Counted from the stretch's first letter, positions 16,536 through 26,600 are shown. The stretch: DNA of 50,943 nucleotides from Pseudoselenomonas ruminantium (GCA_902780915.1 CACZHK010000028.1:1-50943); one strand, 5' to 3'. The notes: generated by a model from the letters alone, not told the origin. Translations and numbers: made by a program.

Positions 16536-17786
16536 GTGGGATGTTTCCATTATCGGGCTCGCTCTAAGCATGGTGAGCTATTTGTGGGGGAACTGCAGGC
16601 ATCTGATATCCATGAGGCAGCTTTGCGGATAAGAGAAAAAGGTCTATGGGTGGTAGGACTGGAAGAGGTGGTGCCGAAGCTTTCCTGGCGGGAGAGATTG
16701 AAGGGTATCTTGTTCAAAGAAATAAATATTCCTGGATTATCCGGAGACCTGGGCAGGAAGGAAGAGGCTCTGTTCCTTAGTCAGCTGGCTTCGCTGATGC
16801 AGGCGGGCCTGCCTTTGCAGCAGGCTCTTTGTGCCATGGAAAAATATGGGGAAAAGGCAGCCTATCAGAATTTGAAGAAGCAGATGGAACAGGATGTGAC
16901 CAGTGGCCGGCAACTGCATGAGGCCATGGGACGTTATCCTGAGGTCTTTTCGCAGACAGTACGTACTTGCGTGAAGGCAGGAGAAAAAAGCGGTTCTTTG
17001 GTAGAAATACTCCGGCAGCTTTCCCTGCATCTGAAAAATAATCTCAAGTCCAGGGAAAAGCTGAAATCTGCTTTGATTTATCCTGTTATACTTTTGAATA
17101 TGATGGTGCTATCCATGTTTGTGGTAGCGGCTTTTATCTTGCCTGCTTTTGCAAACTTGCTGGGCAATATCCAGGGGGAGATTCCCTGGGCTACTGCTGT
17201 CCTATTAGAAGCAGCAGATTTTTTGGGGAGGCCTAGGGGCAAGATTTTGCTCTTTGGAGTGCTGGTAGTTATGTTCTTGGGTGTAATGACTGTTTATAAG
17301 GAACCACGCTGCCGCTTTTGGCTGGACAAAGTTTTGCTGGCCATGCCATCCCTTGGCAGCCTGGCCATGCACTCGGAATGGTTGCAAATATTGGGGACTT
17401 TGGGTGTGCTTTTGAAAAGCGGCATACAGCTTTCCGAGGCTTTGCAGATGGTGGCATCAGTGCCAGATAATATGTATTTGCGAGATTGCCTGAGCAGAAT
17501 ACACAGCAGGGTAGAGCAGGGACAGCCTTTGACTGTCTCGCTGAACCTTTGCATCCGAGTTCCCTGGCAAGTCAGGGAACTCTTGGCCGCAGGGGAGCAG
17601 GTGGGGCGTTTGGAGGAGATGCTGTTTGAGTCGGCAGATATCTGCCAGGAACAGGCTGCTCTGGAAAGCGAGCGGCTGCTGGTATTGGTCGAGCCTGCCC
17701 TGACGCTGGTTTTGGGGGCGATATTGCTGTTCGTGGTCATGGCTATTATCATGCCGGTGTTGAACGTGATGGATGTGCTAGTGTGA
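16536..17786 (+). CDS. pilC: type IV pilus inner-membrane platform protein PilC (GspF family)
   Basis: PilC/GspF is the polytopic platform on which PilB and PilT act. Two T2SF domains are visible: one near residues 75-200 (FLSQLASLMQAGLPLQQALCAME, AGEKSGSLVEILRQLS) and a second near 275-400 (LQILGTLGVLLKSGIQLSEALQM, AAGEQVGRLEEML). Hydrophobic segments occur around residues 180-212, 230-252 and 388-412. At 416 residues the length fits the family (about 400). The start is GTG 16536 with AGGAAGAGGG upstream, giving MGCFHYRARSKHGEL, a typical PilC N-terminus. Minor pilins, PilM-Q and the prepilin peptidase are not downstream; the next gene is convergent nadE. Confidence 0.88.
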   Translation: MGCFHYRARSKHGELFVGELQASDIHEAALRIREKGLWVVGLEEVVPKLSWRERLKGILFKEINIPGLSGDLGRKEEALFLSQLASLMQAGLPLQQALCAMEKYGEKAAYQNLKKQMEQDVTSGRQLHEAMGRYPEVFSQTVRTCVKAGEKSGSLVEILRQLSLHLKNNLKSREKLKSALIYPVILLNMMVLSMFVVAAFILPAFANLLGNIQGEIPWATAVLLEAADFLGRPRGKILLFGVLVVMFLGVMTVYKEPRCRFWLDKVLLAMPSLGSLAMHSEWLQILGTLGVLLKSGIQLSEALQMVASVPDNMYLRDCLSRIHSRVEQGQPLTVSLNLCIRVPWQVRELLAAGEQVGRLEEMLFESADICQEQAALESERLLVLVEPALTLVLGAILLFVVMAIIMPVLNVMDVLV

Positions 17787-17797
17787 GGGGCATATCA

Positions 17798-17830
17798 AAA
17801 CCGCCTAAGGCACATGGCCTTAGGCGGTTT
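17798..17830. terminator. bidirectional terminator between pilC and nadE
   Basis: A perfect 14-bp stem, AAACCGCCTAAGGC (17798-17811) with GCCTTAGGCGGTTT (17817-17830), is flanked by A/T runs on both sides. It serves both convergent genes. Confidence 0.85.
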
Positions 17831-17835
17831 CGTCC

Positions 17836-19734
17836 TTATTTTGCCAGCAGCTGCTTTTTAAGTTCCCGGTATTTGCGGGTGTAGTAGGGACCGTTCTGTG
17901 CTTCCCGGTGGTCAAAGCCATAGGCCCTGCGGCTCACTGCCAAAATCGGAGGAGCTTGGATGCGCTTGGCTATGGCCATGCCTGTGAAGAGGTTCCACCA
18001 GCGTTCCAGGTCAGAGATGAATTCAGCCGGAGTGTGGAAATATTTGGCAACCAGGCCTTTTTCGCAGCCTAATTCTTCCTCCAAACGTCCTTCGCTGTAC
18101 CAGGTGAGAATATCCTCAGGAGCGGCTTTCTGCCAGCGTTCTACGAAAGCGCGGAAGAGATAGTCGTGGTAGGGGTACTTGAGGGGATCGCCCTTGCCCT
18201 CGTCAACGTTCTGGGCGTTAGAAAGTTCGGCGCTGGGCACTATATCGATGATGCCTTGGGGCACGGCTTCTTTGTGGAAAACTTCTTGGTTGAGGTAATA
18301 AGCCAGGGCGTAGACCTGATGCTTCCAGAGATCGGCCAGAGCTGCCAGGAAGCCGGACTGGTCGCCGTAAAGGGTGGAGTAGCCCACGGTGGTCTCCGCC
18401 TTGTTGGCGTTGCAGGTAAAGCCTCCCCCGAAAGCTGCGGCGGCGCCTGCCAGCACCCGGGCGCTGCGATCACGGGCCTGAATGTTTTCGGCCACGAAGG
18501 AGGAAACATTCAAGTGCCTTTCAGTGCTCTCAGCTATGAATTCCATGGGCGTGCTCTCAAGCTGCTCGATGGTGTGATCCACGGAGTGTTGGATAGGCAC
18601 CACCATGTAGTGGCAGCCAAGGTTTTTGGCCAGCTGGGCAGAGAGACTTTTGGTGGTCTCTGAGTTGTAGACACTGGGCATGTTTACCAGGAGTACTTTG
18701 TCTGGCCCCAGGATTTCCGTGTAGAGGGCAGCAGCTACGGCGGAATCAATGCCTCCGGAGATGCCTATGACCACTCGTTCCATGTAGATACTTTTAAGGA
18801 AGCGGCTGATGCCATATTTCAGTGACCGATGTATCTGAGCAATGTCCGAAAGCGTTTCCTCTTCGAGTGCCGGCATTGAGGAGAGGTTTTCATAGTCGAG
18901 GATGACAAGCTTTTCTTCATAGGCAGGGGTAACAGCTACTACTTTGCCTGTAGTGTTGTAAGCAGTGCTGCTGCCATCGAAGGTGTAGATGGTCTTTCCG
19001 TTGTTCTGAAGGCCCACTACGTTGACATAGAACAGGGGAGCTTGGTGGTCGGCAGCCTGAGCTCCAAAGACGACGTTGCGGCGGTGGTTTTTGCCCAAGG
19101 TGCAGGGGGAGGCGGAGATGTTCACCAAAAAGTCAACCTGCTCACCATTGGTGAGCTCGTCCAGCGGCGTGAGCTCGTAGTTGTCGCTCCAGCCGTCTTC
19201 GCAGAGCAGGCAGCCAATGCGATAGCTTTTCCCCTGCAATTTTACTCGCACAGGTGAGAGCAGCTTGCCTGGCGTAGTTCCAAGCTCACGAGCCAACTTC
19301 TGCAGGCTGAAGAAATGGCGGGTATCGTCAAACTCCCGGTAGTTGGGCATGAGGGTCTTGATGACAAAGGGATAGGGCATGCAGTCGGGTTGGACAAGTT
19401 TGCCGTTCTGGGCGACAAAGAGGGCGTTGTACTTGCGCACGCGGCCGTCATTGTTCTTCTTTTCCCAGTCCACGGCGATATTGCCAAAGATAACCGTAAG
19501 TTCTGTGCCAGCGGTGGCGGCGATGATATCTTTGCCATAGTTTTCGCAGTCGGCAAGGAAGGAGCTCTGCTCCCAGGTGTCGCCCAAAAGGTAGCCGGGA
19601 ATGGACATTTCCGGGAAGATGATGAGGTCGGTGCCCTGCTCACGGGCTTCTGCCATCAACTGCAGAATTTTTTCGGCATTCAGATCAGGATGTCCGGGAA
19701 TGACCTCCATCTGAGCCATGGCGATTTTAAGCAC
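17836..19734 (-). CDS. nadE: glutamine-dependent NAD+ synthetase
   Basis: NadE catalyses the last step of NAD synthesis, amidating deamido-NAD with ammonia channelled from glutamine. The N-terminal nitrilase-type glutaminase (about 1-280) shows the triad Glu42, Lys126 and Cys178 (LLCEDGW). The C-terminal synthetase has the PP-loop SGGIDS (326-331). The two-domain length, 632 aa, matches bacterial glutamine-dependent enzymes. I place the start at GTG 19734, which gives [10 protein letters not shown] and has TTAAGGAG 8 nt upstream; an upstream GTG at 19743 would overlap that site. It is a single gene with its own terminator shared with pilC. Confidence 0.95.
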   Translation of the reverse strand: MLKIAMAQMEVIPGHPDLNAEKILQLMAEAREQGTDLIIFPEMSIPGYLLGDTWEQSSFLADCENYGKDIIAATAGTELTVIFGNIAVDWEKKNNDGRVRKYNALFVAQNGKLVQPDCMPYPFVIKTLMPNYREFDDTRHFFSLQKLARELGTTPGKLLSPVRVKLQGKSYRIGCLLCEDGWSDNYELTPLDELTNGEQVDFLVNISASPCTLGKNHRRNVVFGAQAADHQAPLFYVNVVGLQNNGKTIYTFDGSSTAYNTTGKVVAVTPAYEEKLVILDYENLSSMPALEEETLSDIAQIHRSLKYGISRFLKSIYMERVVIGISGGIDSAVAAALYTEILGPDKVLLVNMPSVYNSETTKSLSAQLAKNLGCHYMVVPIQHSVDHTIEQLESTPMEFIAESTERHLNVSSFVAENIQARDRSARVLAGAAAAFGGGFTCNANKAETTVGYSTLYGDQSGFLAALADLWKHQVYALAYYLNQEVFHKEAVPQGIIDIVPSAELSNAQNVDEGKGDPLKYPYHDYLFRAFVERWQKAAPEDILTWYSEGRLEEELGCEKGLVAKYFHTPAEFISDLERWWNLFTGMAIAKRIQAPPILAVSRRAYGFDHREAQNGPYYTRKYRELKKQLLAK

Positions 19735-19854
19735 AAACAACACTCCTTAAGATATATGAAGATTTTGCCTATAGCAAAACTAAAATCACAGCATTATAAT
19801 TATATCAGGAAGTATAAAATTAGTTGCGTACATTTAGAAAGATATGGTGAAAAA

Positions 19855-20340
19855 ATGTCAAAGAAAAAGCAGCAGAAAACCAACGCTGCCCGCATTTTGG
19901 ACAAGCTGGGCATAGCATACGAGCTGAAGGAATATGAGGTGGATGAGTCGGACCTCTCCGCTGTCCATGTGGCATCTTCCGTGGGCATGCCCATCGAGCG
20001 GGTCTACAAGACATTGGTGGCTCGTGGGGATAAGAACGGCATAGTCATGGCCGTTATCCAGGGAGACCTGGAACTTGATTTGAAAGCCCTGGCCGCAGCT
20101 TCGGGCAATAAGCGGGCGGAAATGGTGCATTTGAAAGAAGTCTTTGCCCTCACCGGCTATATCCGGGGCGGCTGCTCGCCCTTGGGAGCCAAGAAGGACT
20201 ATCCCGTCTATCTTGACGAGCGTGCCATGGCCCAGGACAGCATCGCCATCAGCGCCGGCAAGCGGGGCGAGCAGCTTATCTTGAAGCCTGCCGACCTGAT
20301 CGCTGCGGCTGCGGCTACGGTTGTGCAGATTGCCAGGTAA
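19855..20340 (+). CDS. ybaK: Cys-tRNA(Pro)/(Cys) deacylase YbaK/EbsC type
   Basis: YbaK-family enzymes clear Cys mischarged on tRNA-Pro. The 161-residue protein shows the family pattern: [38 protein letters not shown] with the conserved Lys, and the C-terminal [22 protein letters not shown] with the conserved GGxSP-type loop (here GGCSP). The frame is open far upstream, opposite nadE, but homology begins at ATG 19855, which has only a weak GGTGA ribosome site. It is divergent from nadE across 120 nt that holds a TATAAT at 19795 without a well-placed -35 box. Confidence 0.9.
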   Translation: MSKKKQQKTNAARILDKLGIAYELKEYEVDESDLSAVHVASSVGMPIERVYKTLVARGDKNGIVMAVIQGDLELDLKALAAASGNKRAEMVHLKEVFALTGYIRGGCSPLGAKKDYPVYLDERAMAQDSIAISAGKRGEQLILKPADLIAAAAATVVQIAR

Positions 20341-20393
20341 AAGCTTGCTCTTTTAGTTTACTCTCTGAAGGCAATCATGTCGAGTGGTTTTTA

Positions 20394-20579
20394 GGGCGTG
20401 TTGATTAAATGAACCTGGCCCAGATTTGCGTAGATTGGCTGTCCATTGCAAGGCGACAAACCGGGGGCATAGCGACGCGAAGATAGTCCTTTAGGGCGGT
20501 GCTATGTTGAGGATTTGTCAACGCAGCAGGGACAGTCAAGATACGTGAAGATGGGCTTAGTGAATTAACCAACACGCCC
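20394..20579. mobile_element. MITE-like palindromic element (186 bp)
   Basis: The ends are inverted repeats: GGGCGTGTTGATTAA on the left, and on the right the complement of GGGCGTGTTGGTTAA. Both ends are flanked by TA (20392-20393 and 20580-20581), fitting a 2-bp TA target duplication. Internal segments also pair: TTGGCTGTCC with GGGACAGTCAA, and GACAAACC...GCATAGC with GCTATG...ATTTGTC. Nearly the whole element could therefore fold into one long imperfect hairpin. No ORF for a transposase is inside. This is typical of a miniature element mobilised in trans by an IS with matching ends; I cannot name the IS. It fills most of the 317-nt gap between ybaK and nanE. Confidence 0.75.
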
Positions 20580-20657
20580 TAGGCTGCTAGTGAGCAAGGT
20601 GCGGCAGAGCGGTTGCCCTCCCGTATTCGTGGTGTGCATATATTGAGGAAGGAATAG

Positions 20658-21347
20658 GTGAATAATATGGGATTCTTGCAGGATGTTAAGGGAAAGCTGA
20701 TTGTATCGTGTCAGGCCCTGCCTGATGAGCCCTTGCATAGTCCCTTTATTATGGGGCGCATGGCAAAGGCGGCCCAGGAAGGTGGGGCTGTGGCCATTAG
20801 AGCCCAGAGCAGCATTGATATCAATGAAATCAAGAAGACTACGGGCCTGCCTGTCATAGGCCTGGTAAAGCGTAATTACGATGATTCTCCTATTTATATC
20901 ACGCCCACTATGGCTGAAGTAGAAGAACTGCTCACTACCGATTGTGAAATGGTAGCTCTGGATATGACCGACAGGAAAAGGCCGGGGAGTGAGAAGATTG
21001 AAACACTGGTGGAGCGCATTCATGAGGCGGGGAGGCTTGTTTTGGCAGATATTTCCACTTATGAAGAAGGCATAGAGGCAGCCAGAGTTGGTGCTGATGC
21101 CATATCTACAACCCTTTCAGGCTATACGCCATATTCGCCTCAGCTGACAGGCCCTGACGTGGAACTGGTCAAGAAGTTATCTCAGGAATTAGATTTGCCA
21201 GTTTTTGCTGAGGGGCGTATAAATGTGCCTGAGGATATCAAGAAGGTGATGGAAGTGGGAGCCTATGCTCCTATCGTTGGTTCGGCAATCACCAGGCCGC
21301 AGCTTATCACGGCTAAATTTGCCCAAGCTCTATCAGGAAATTCGTGA
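20658..21347 (+). CDS. nanE: N-acylglucosamine-6-phosphate 2-epimerase NanE
   Basis: NanE converts N-acetylmannosamine-6-P to N-acetylglucosamine-6-P in sialic-acid or ManNAc catabolism. The 229-residue TIM-barrel protein shows the family pattern: LIVSCQALPDEPLHSP, AVAIRAQSSIDI, PVIGLVKRNYDDSPIYITPT, MVALDMTDRKRP, and the C-terminal phosphate loop VFAEGRINVPEDI and VGSAITRP. The start GTG 20658 has GGAAGGA about 5 nt upstream; ATG 20667 in frame is 14 nt away. No nanA, nanK or transporter is adjacent. It is bracketed by a MITE-like element and a solo copy of that element's left end. Confidence 0.93.
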   Translation: MNNMGFLQDVKGKLIVSCQALPDEPLHSPFIMGRMAKAAQEGGAVAIRAQSSIDINEIKKTTGLPVIGLVKRNYDDSPIYITPTMAEVEELLTTDCEMVALDMTDRKRPGSEKIETLVERIHEAGRLVLADISTYEEGIEAARVGADAISTTLSGYTPYSPQLTGPDVELVKKLSQELDLPVFAEGRINVPEDIKKVMEVGAYAPIVGSAITRPQLITAKFAQALSGNS

Positions 21348-21350
21348 TTT

Positions 21351-21401
21351 GGGCGTGTTGATCAAATGAACTTGGCCAGGACTTGCGAGGATAAGCCTGT
21401 T
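21351..21401 (+). mobile_element. solo/truncated end of the MITE-like element
   Basis: Starting 4 nt after the nanE stop, about 50 bp match the left end of the 20394-20579 element with scattered substitutions (GGGCGTGTTGATCAAATG versus GGGCGTGTTGATTAAATG, then ACTTGGCC versus ACCTGGCC). No right-hand CACGCCC end follows, so it is a decayed or truncated copy in the same orientation. The rest of the gap to dapB is AT-rich. Confidence 0.6.
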
Positions 21402-21456
21402 ACCAGCTGTGAATGGCACAAGTTAACATTATTGTCTGGTTTATAGGGGAAATTTG

Positions 21457-21485
21457 TTGCCTGATGGATAAAATCATGGTAATAT
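21457..21485 (+). promoter_or_regulatory. probable promoter for dapB-asd
   Basis: TTGCCT (21457-21462) and TAATAT (21480-21485) are spaced by 17 bp, about 110 nt before the dapB start. The leader shows no obvious lysine riboswitch, T-box or terminator hairpin by eye. Confidence 0.45.
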
Positions 21486-21594
21486 GTTTATTGTGAAGAG
21501 GCAAATATTCAAAAATAAGCCCCAATTACTACGATATTGCTGGATGATTCGGTAACTATTATGTTTTTTGATAAACAGGTGGAGGCGGTTGATT

Positions 21595-22389
21595 TTGCTC
21601 AAAGTTTTAGTGAATGGTGCCTGTGGGCGCATGGGCCAGATGGTGGTCAAGACTGTTCTGGCTGATGAGGAAATGGAATTGGTAGGAGCTGTGGATATCA
21701 AGGCCCATCAGGATATGGGGGAAGTGGTCGGCGCTGGCAAGTGTGGCGTGGCGGTGAGCACTGACCTTGAGGCGGCATTGAAGGAATCCAGAGCTGAGGT
21801 GATGATTGATTTCACTCGTCCTGATGTGGTGTTCGGCAATGTCATGACGGCGCTGAAAAATCATGTGTCCCCGGTGGTGGGCACCACGGGACTTAGCCAG
21901 GCTCAGCAGGAGGAAATCAGGCAGGCAGCGGAGAAGGAGGATACTCCCGCTTTCATTGCTCCGAATTTTGCTATTGGGGCAGTGCTCCTCATGGTTCTTT
22001 CTGCCCAGGCGGCCAAGTATATGCCTGAGGTGGAAATCATCGAGTTGCACCATGACAAGAAACTTGACGCTCCTTCCGGTACGGCGGTGCAGACGGCCAA
22101 TATGATTGCCGAGGTGCGGAAGGCTCATGTGCAGGGCAATCCCGATGAGAAGGAAAAAGAAGGCTACGAAGGAGTTAGAGGCGCAGACCAGGAGGGCATG
22201 CACATCCATAGCGTGCGTTTGCCGGGATATGTTGCCAGCCAGGAGGTCATCTTTGGCGGATTGGGGCAGACTTTATCTATCCGCCATGACACCACCAGCC
22301 GTGAGTCTTTCATGCCAGGGGTGGCATTGGCTGCCAAGAAGGTCAGGAACCTTAAGGGACTTACCATCGGCCTTGACAAATTGCTTTAA
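21595..22389 (+). CDS. dapB: 4-hydroxy-tetrahydrodipicolinate reductase
   Basis: DapB reduces hydroxy-tetrahydrodipicolinate in the lysine/diaminopimelate pathway. The NAD(P)-binding motif VNGACGRMGQ is at residues 6-15, VGTTG at 95-99, and the catalytic stretch ELHHDKKLDAPSGTA at 150-164 (His152, His153, Lys156). The length of 264 residues is normal. I chose TTG 21595 (MLKVLVNGACGRMG) because GGAGG lies 9 nt upstream and homology begins there; the open frame extends further back. asd follows after 38 nt, so two early steps are paired, though dapA is not present here. Confidence 0.93.
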   Translation: MLKVLVNGACGRMGQMVVKTVLADEEMELVGAVDIKAHQDMGEVVGAGKCGVAVSTDLEAALKESRAEVMIDFTRPDVVFGNVMTALKNHVSPVVGTTGLSQAQQEEIRQAAEKEDTPAFIAPNFAIGAVLLMVLSAQAAKYMPEVEIIELHHDKKLDAPSGTAVQTANMIAEVRKAHVQGNPDEKEKEGYEGVRGADQEGMHIHSVRLPGYVASQEVIFGGLGQTLSIRHDTTSRESFMPGVALAAKKVRNLKGLTIGLDKLL

Positions 22390-22427
22390 GCAGGGATTTT
22401 TCTGACACAATAGGAGAGGATTACAGC

Positions 22428-23462
22428 ATGAAGAAATACAATGTGGCAATCTTAGGCGCAACCGGTGCCGTGGGCAAGGAGTTTTTGAACCTCATCGAGG
22501 AGCGTGACTTTCCTTTTGCAGACCTCAAGATGCTGGCTTCCAAGCGTTCTGCTGGCAAGGTGATTAATTTCATGGGCAAGGATTACACTGTGGAAGAGGC
22601 CACGGCAGATTCCTTCAAGGATGTGGACATTGCCCTCTTTGCAGGTGGCGCTGCCAGCCAAGAGTTTGCTCCTGCTGCGGTGAAGGCCGGGGCTGTAGTT
22701 ATCGACAATTCCAGCGCCTTCCGCATGGATCCTGAGGTGCCGCTGGTGGTGCCCGAGGTGAATCCTGAGGATATAGGCAAGCATAAGGGCATTATCGCCA
22801 ACCCCAACTGCACCACGGCCATCCTCTTGATGGCGCTGAAGCCGCTCCATGATATCGGCCATGTGAAGCGTCTGATCATCTCCACCTATCAGGCAGCCTC
22901 CGGCGCTGGCAAGGAAGGCATGGAGGAACTGGAGGTTGAATCCCAGCAACTGGCCAGGGGCGAGGCTACGGAGCCTAAGATTTTCCCCGTGGGCAAACTG
23001 CCCAAGCATTATCAGCTGGCCTTCAACGCTATCCCGCAGGTGGACGTGTTCCTGGAGAATGGTTACACCAAAGAAGAAATGAAGATGGTCAACGAGACCC
23101 GCAAGATCCTTCATGAGCCTCAGATGCCTGTGACGGCTACTACAGTCCGCATTCCTGTCTATCGCAGCCATGCTGAGTCCATCACGGTGGAATTTGACAA
23201 GAAGGTCACTCTGGAAGCCGCCAGGGAGGCCATCGATAAGTTCCCCGGGGTCATCCTGCGTGACAATACGGCAGAACAGGTCTATCCCATGCCGTTGGAG
23301 ACTTCTGGCAAGAACGATGTGGAAGTGGGTCGCCTGCGCTATGACGAGTCTGTGGAGAACGGCCTGAATTTCTGGGTCTGCGGCGATCAGATCCGCAAGG
23401 GTGCTGCCTTGAATGCCCTGCAGATAGCTGAATATATGATTGAGCATGATATGGTGAAATAA
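22428..23462 (+). CDS. asd: aspartate-semialdehyde dehydrogenase
   Basis: Asd converts aspartyl phosphate to aspartate semialdehyde, the branch point to lysine/DAP, methionine and threonine. The Rossmann motif GATGAVGKEF (10-19), catalytic Cys128 in NPNCTT, and the later acid/base region RIPVYRSHAES are present. The length of 344 residues is typical. AGGAGAGG lies before ATG 22428. It is co-transcribed with dapB and followed by a terminator. Confidence 0.96.
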   Translation: MKKYNVAILGATGAVGKEFLNLIEERDFPFADLKMLASKRSAGKVINFMGKDYTVEEATADSFKDVDIALFAGGAASQEFAPAAVKAGAVVIDNSSAFRMDPEVPLVVPEVNPEDIGKHKGIIANPNCTTAILLMALKPLHDIGHVKRLIISTYQAASGAGKEGMEELEVESQQLARGEATEPKIFPVGKLPKHYQLAFNAIPQVDVFLENGYTKEEMKMVNETRKILHEPQMPVTATTVRIPVYRSHAESITVEFDKKVTLEAAREAIDKFPGVILRDNTAEQVYPMPLETSGKNDVEVGRLRYDESVENGLNFWVCGDQIRKGAALNALQIAEYMIEHDMVK

Positions 23463-23497
23463 GCCAGGTTTTTAAGAACGAGCTGGTTTTGCAGCCT

Positions 23498-23529
23498 AGG
23501 GCCGTCTTTTTGTGAGGCGGCTCTTTTTG
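23498..23529 (+). terminator. terminator of dapB-asd
   Basis: An 11-bp stem (23498-23508 with 23514-23524, with G-T pairs) runs into TTTTTGG. Confidence 0.75.
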
Positions 23530-23546
23530 GTTGCTTATTTTCCTGG

Positions 23547-23575
23547 TTGCCATGTACATGCCTATAAGATAAAAT
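23547..23575 (+). promoter_or_regulatory. probable promoter of polC
   Basis: TTGCCA (23547-23552) and TAAAAT (23570-23575) are spaced by 17 bp, 37 nt before the polC start codon. Confidence 0.6.
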
Positions 23576-23612
23576 AGGTGCATAGTTTTTTTCGGAAAGG
23601 AAGGCACCCTGC

Positions 23613-26600
23613 ATGCATAAGTATAGGATTGTACCCAAACAGGAGAATCTGTTCTGGGATTTGGTTCAGGGAATGAGGCTTGAGCCTGAGCAGAGGGAAC
23701 TTTTCAAAAATAGTTCCATACAGCATGTCGAGGTGTCGGGGAGCAGCTGGGAGATAGTCCTTATCTCCCAGAGCCTTATACCTGAGGATTTGCTGCAGGA
23801 GGCTTCCAGTCATATTGCGGGGAAGTGCCAACTGCGGGAGGTCGTTTTCTATCAAGATGTGGTGAACCTGGAGGATGAGCTGAATAAGGTCTGGGGCAAA
23901 CTCATCAATATGTCCGCCGACGGCAATGCCACGGTGTTCCAGCTGCTGAAGCGCTCCAGGCACAGCGTAGACGGCAGCAAAGTTGTGTTGGATGTGCCCG
24001 GTGAGCTGGCGGGAGAAATCATGCGGGCTCACGCGGTGTCACAGATGATGGGCAAGGCAATCAAGAAGTTGCTGGGATTTTCCTGCCACGTCATCTTCAA
24101 TGCCAGCGATGAGGTGCTGCCGGATATTGAGGTGGACTGCGCCTTCAATACCCCTGACTATGTGCAGGCGGTGAGAAATGAGCGCCAGGAGGTGCATGAA
24201 GCTGCTCCCGCCTACATTCAGCCTGTCAAGGTAGTTGCTGCCAGTGCTCCTCAGGAAAATAAGGAGAAGGAAGAGGCAACTGCAAGGCCTGCGCCTAGGG
24301 CAGACAGGCAGAAGCCTGTGGTTATCCAGGGGGCAGGCAAGCTCATCTTTGGCCGCGGGGTTATGGGCGAGGCTGTCACTATTGCTGAGATGGAAGGCGA
24401 GACCAAGAATGTCATCCTCGAAGGTACTCTGCTGTCCCTCAAGGCCATGGAGTTCAAGACTGGCAACAAGATGCTGACCTTTGCCCTGGCTGACAATACT
24501 AACGGCATTGCCTGCAAGAAGTTCTTCACGACCAGGAGAGGCAATAGTGAAGAAGATTTCGACCAGATTGTTTCTTCTCTGAAGGAAGGCATGGAAGTGC
24601 GTGTCAGAGGCTCTGTCCGCTTTGATACCTTTATGAACGAATATGCCCTCTTTGTAGACAGCCTGGCCAAGAAAGACAAGGCCAAGCGCGAGGATCATGC
24701 CGAGGTGAAGCGGGTGGAGCTCCATGCCCATACCACCATGAGCAGCATGGATGCGGTGGTATCTGTGAAAGACCTAATCAAGACTGCTGCTTCCTGGGGC
24801 TGGCCCGCCATTGCCGTAACCGATCACGGTGTGGTGCAGGCTTTCCCGGATGCCGCCAAGACCGTGAAGGAAAACAAGCTGGACATCAAGGTCATCTATG
24901 GCATGGAGGGCTATCTGGTGGGCAACGACTTCGAGCAGAAGCGGGCCAATCACATTATCCTGCTGGCCAAGAATCCCAATGGCCTCCGCAATCTCTATCA
25001 GTTGGTTTCCCTGTCCCATCTCAAATACTTTCACCGCCAGCCCAGGCTTCCCAAGGCCATTATCCAAGAATATCGCGAGGGGCTCCTCATAGGTTCGGCT
25101 TGCGAGGCAGGGGAGCTGATTCGGGCCATTGTGGCAGGCAACAATGATGATGAGCTCATGGAAATTGTGGAGTTCTACGATTATCTGGAAATACAGCCCA
25201 TTCACAATAATGACTTCTTGAAGCGCAAGGACGAATTCGCCGCTGTGAACACAGATGATGATTTGCGGAAAATCAACCTAAAGGTGGCAGAATTAGCGAA
25301 AAGGGCAGGGAAACTGCTGGTTGCCACCTGCGATGTTCATTTCCTCAACCCAGAGGATTCCCTCTATCGTGCCATTCTTATGAAGGGCAAAGGGTTTGAC
25401 GATGCGGAGATGCAGCCACCCCTGTATTTGCGCACCACGGAGGAAATGTTGGCGGAGTTCTCTTATTTGGGAGAGGAAGAGGCCTATGCAGCAGTGGTGG
25501 AAAATCCCCGCAAAATCAGCGAGATGATAGAAAAGTTCAAGCCCATCCCTGATGATCTCTACTCGCCCATGATTCCCGGAGCGGACGAAGAGATTCGCTC
25601 CATGTCCTATAACAAGGCGAAAAATATGTACGGGGAGAATCTGCCGGAAATCGTGGAGGCCCGTCTCCAGCAGGAACTCAAGCCTATCATCGGCCATGGT
25701 TTCTCCGTGCTGTACCTCATCGCCCAGCGCCTGGTCAAGAAGTCCAATGATGATGGTTACCTGGTGGGTTCCCGTGGCTCTGTTGGTTCTTCTTTCATCG
25801 CCACCATGACGGGCATTACGGAGGTCAACCCTCTGCCACCGCACTACCGTTGCCCGCACTGCCAGTACAGCCATTTCATCAATGACGGCTCCGTGGGGTG
25901 CGGTTACGATTTGCCGGATAAGGTATGTCCGGTATGCGGTACGAGGCTCTTGAAGGACGGCCATGATATTCCCTTCGCGGTGTTCTTGGGCTTTGATGGG
26001 GACAAGGTGCCTGATATTGACTTGAACTTCTCAGGCGTCTATCAGCCTGTGGCCCACAAATATACGGAAATCCTCTTCGGCAAGGACAATGTCTACAAGG
26101 CAGGTTCTATTCAGACGGTGGCTGACAAGACCGCTTTCGGTTATGTGAAGAAGTTCTTCGAGGAGAAGGGGGAGCGCAAGCATATTGCCTATATCGATCG
26201 CCTGGCCAAGGGCTGCATGGGAGTCAAGAGCACCACAGGCCAGCACCCGGCAGGCATCATGGTTGTGCCCCGCAATATGGACGTGCATTTCTTCACGCCC
26301 ATACAGCACCCTGCCAACGATATGAACTGCGGCATCATCACCACCCACTTCGACTACCACTCTATCAGCAGCCGCCTGGTCAAGCTGGATATCCTGGGAC
26401 ACGATGATCCCACGGTGATAAAGATGCTGGAGGATCTCACTAATCGCGACCCCAAGACCATTCCCTTCGATGACCCCGCCACCATGTCCCTGTTCAACTG
26501 CACGGATGCTTTGGGACTTACACCAGAGGAACTGGGAGCCACATCCGGCACCTTTGGCATTCCCGAGTTCCGCACGCCCTTCACCCGGCAGATGATTGAC

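Noticed and set aside
19315..19854. N-terminal extension of the YbaK-type gene
   Set aside because: The open frame continues upstream for 180 codons, but that part is antisense to nadE and has no family similarity; the deacylase homology starts at 19855.
21402..21594. Lysine riboswitch or T-box upstream of dapB
   Set aside because: No conserved T-box sequence, specifier stem, lysine-box core or terminator hairpin could be seen; only a plausible promoter.
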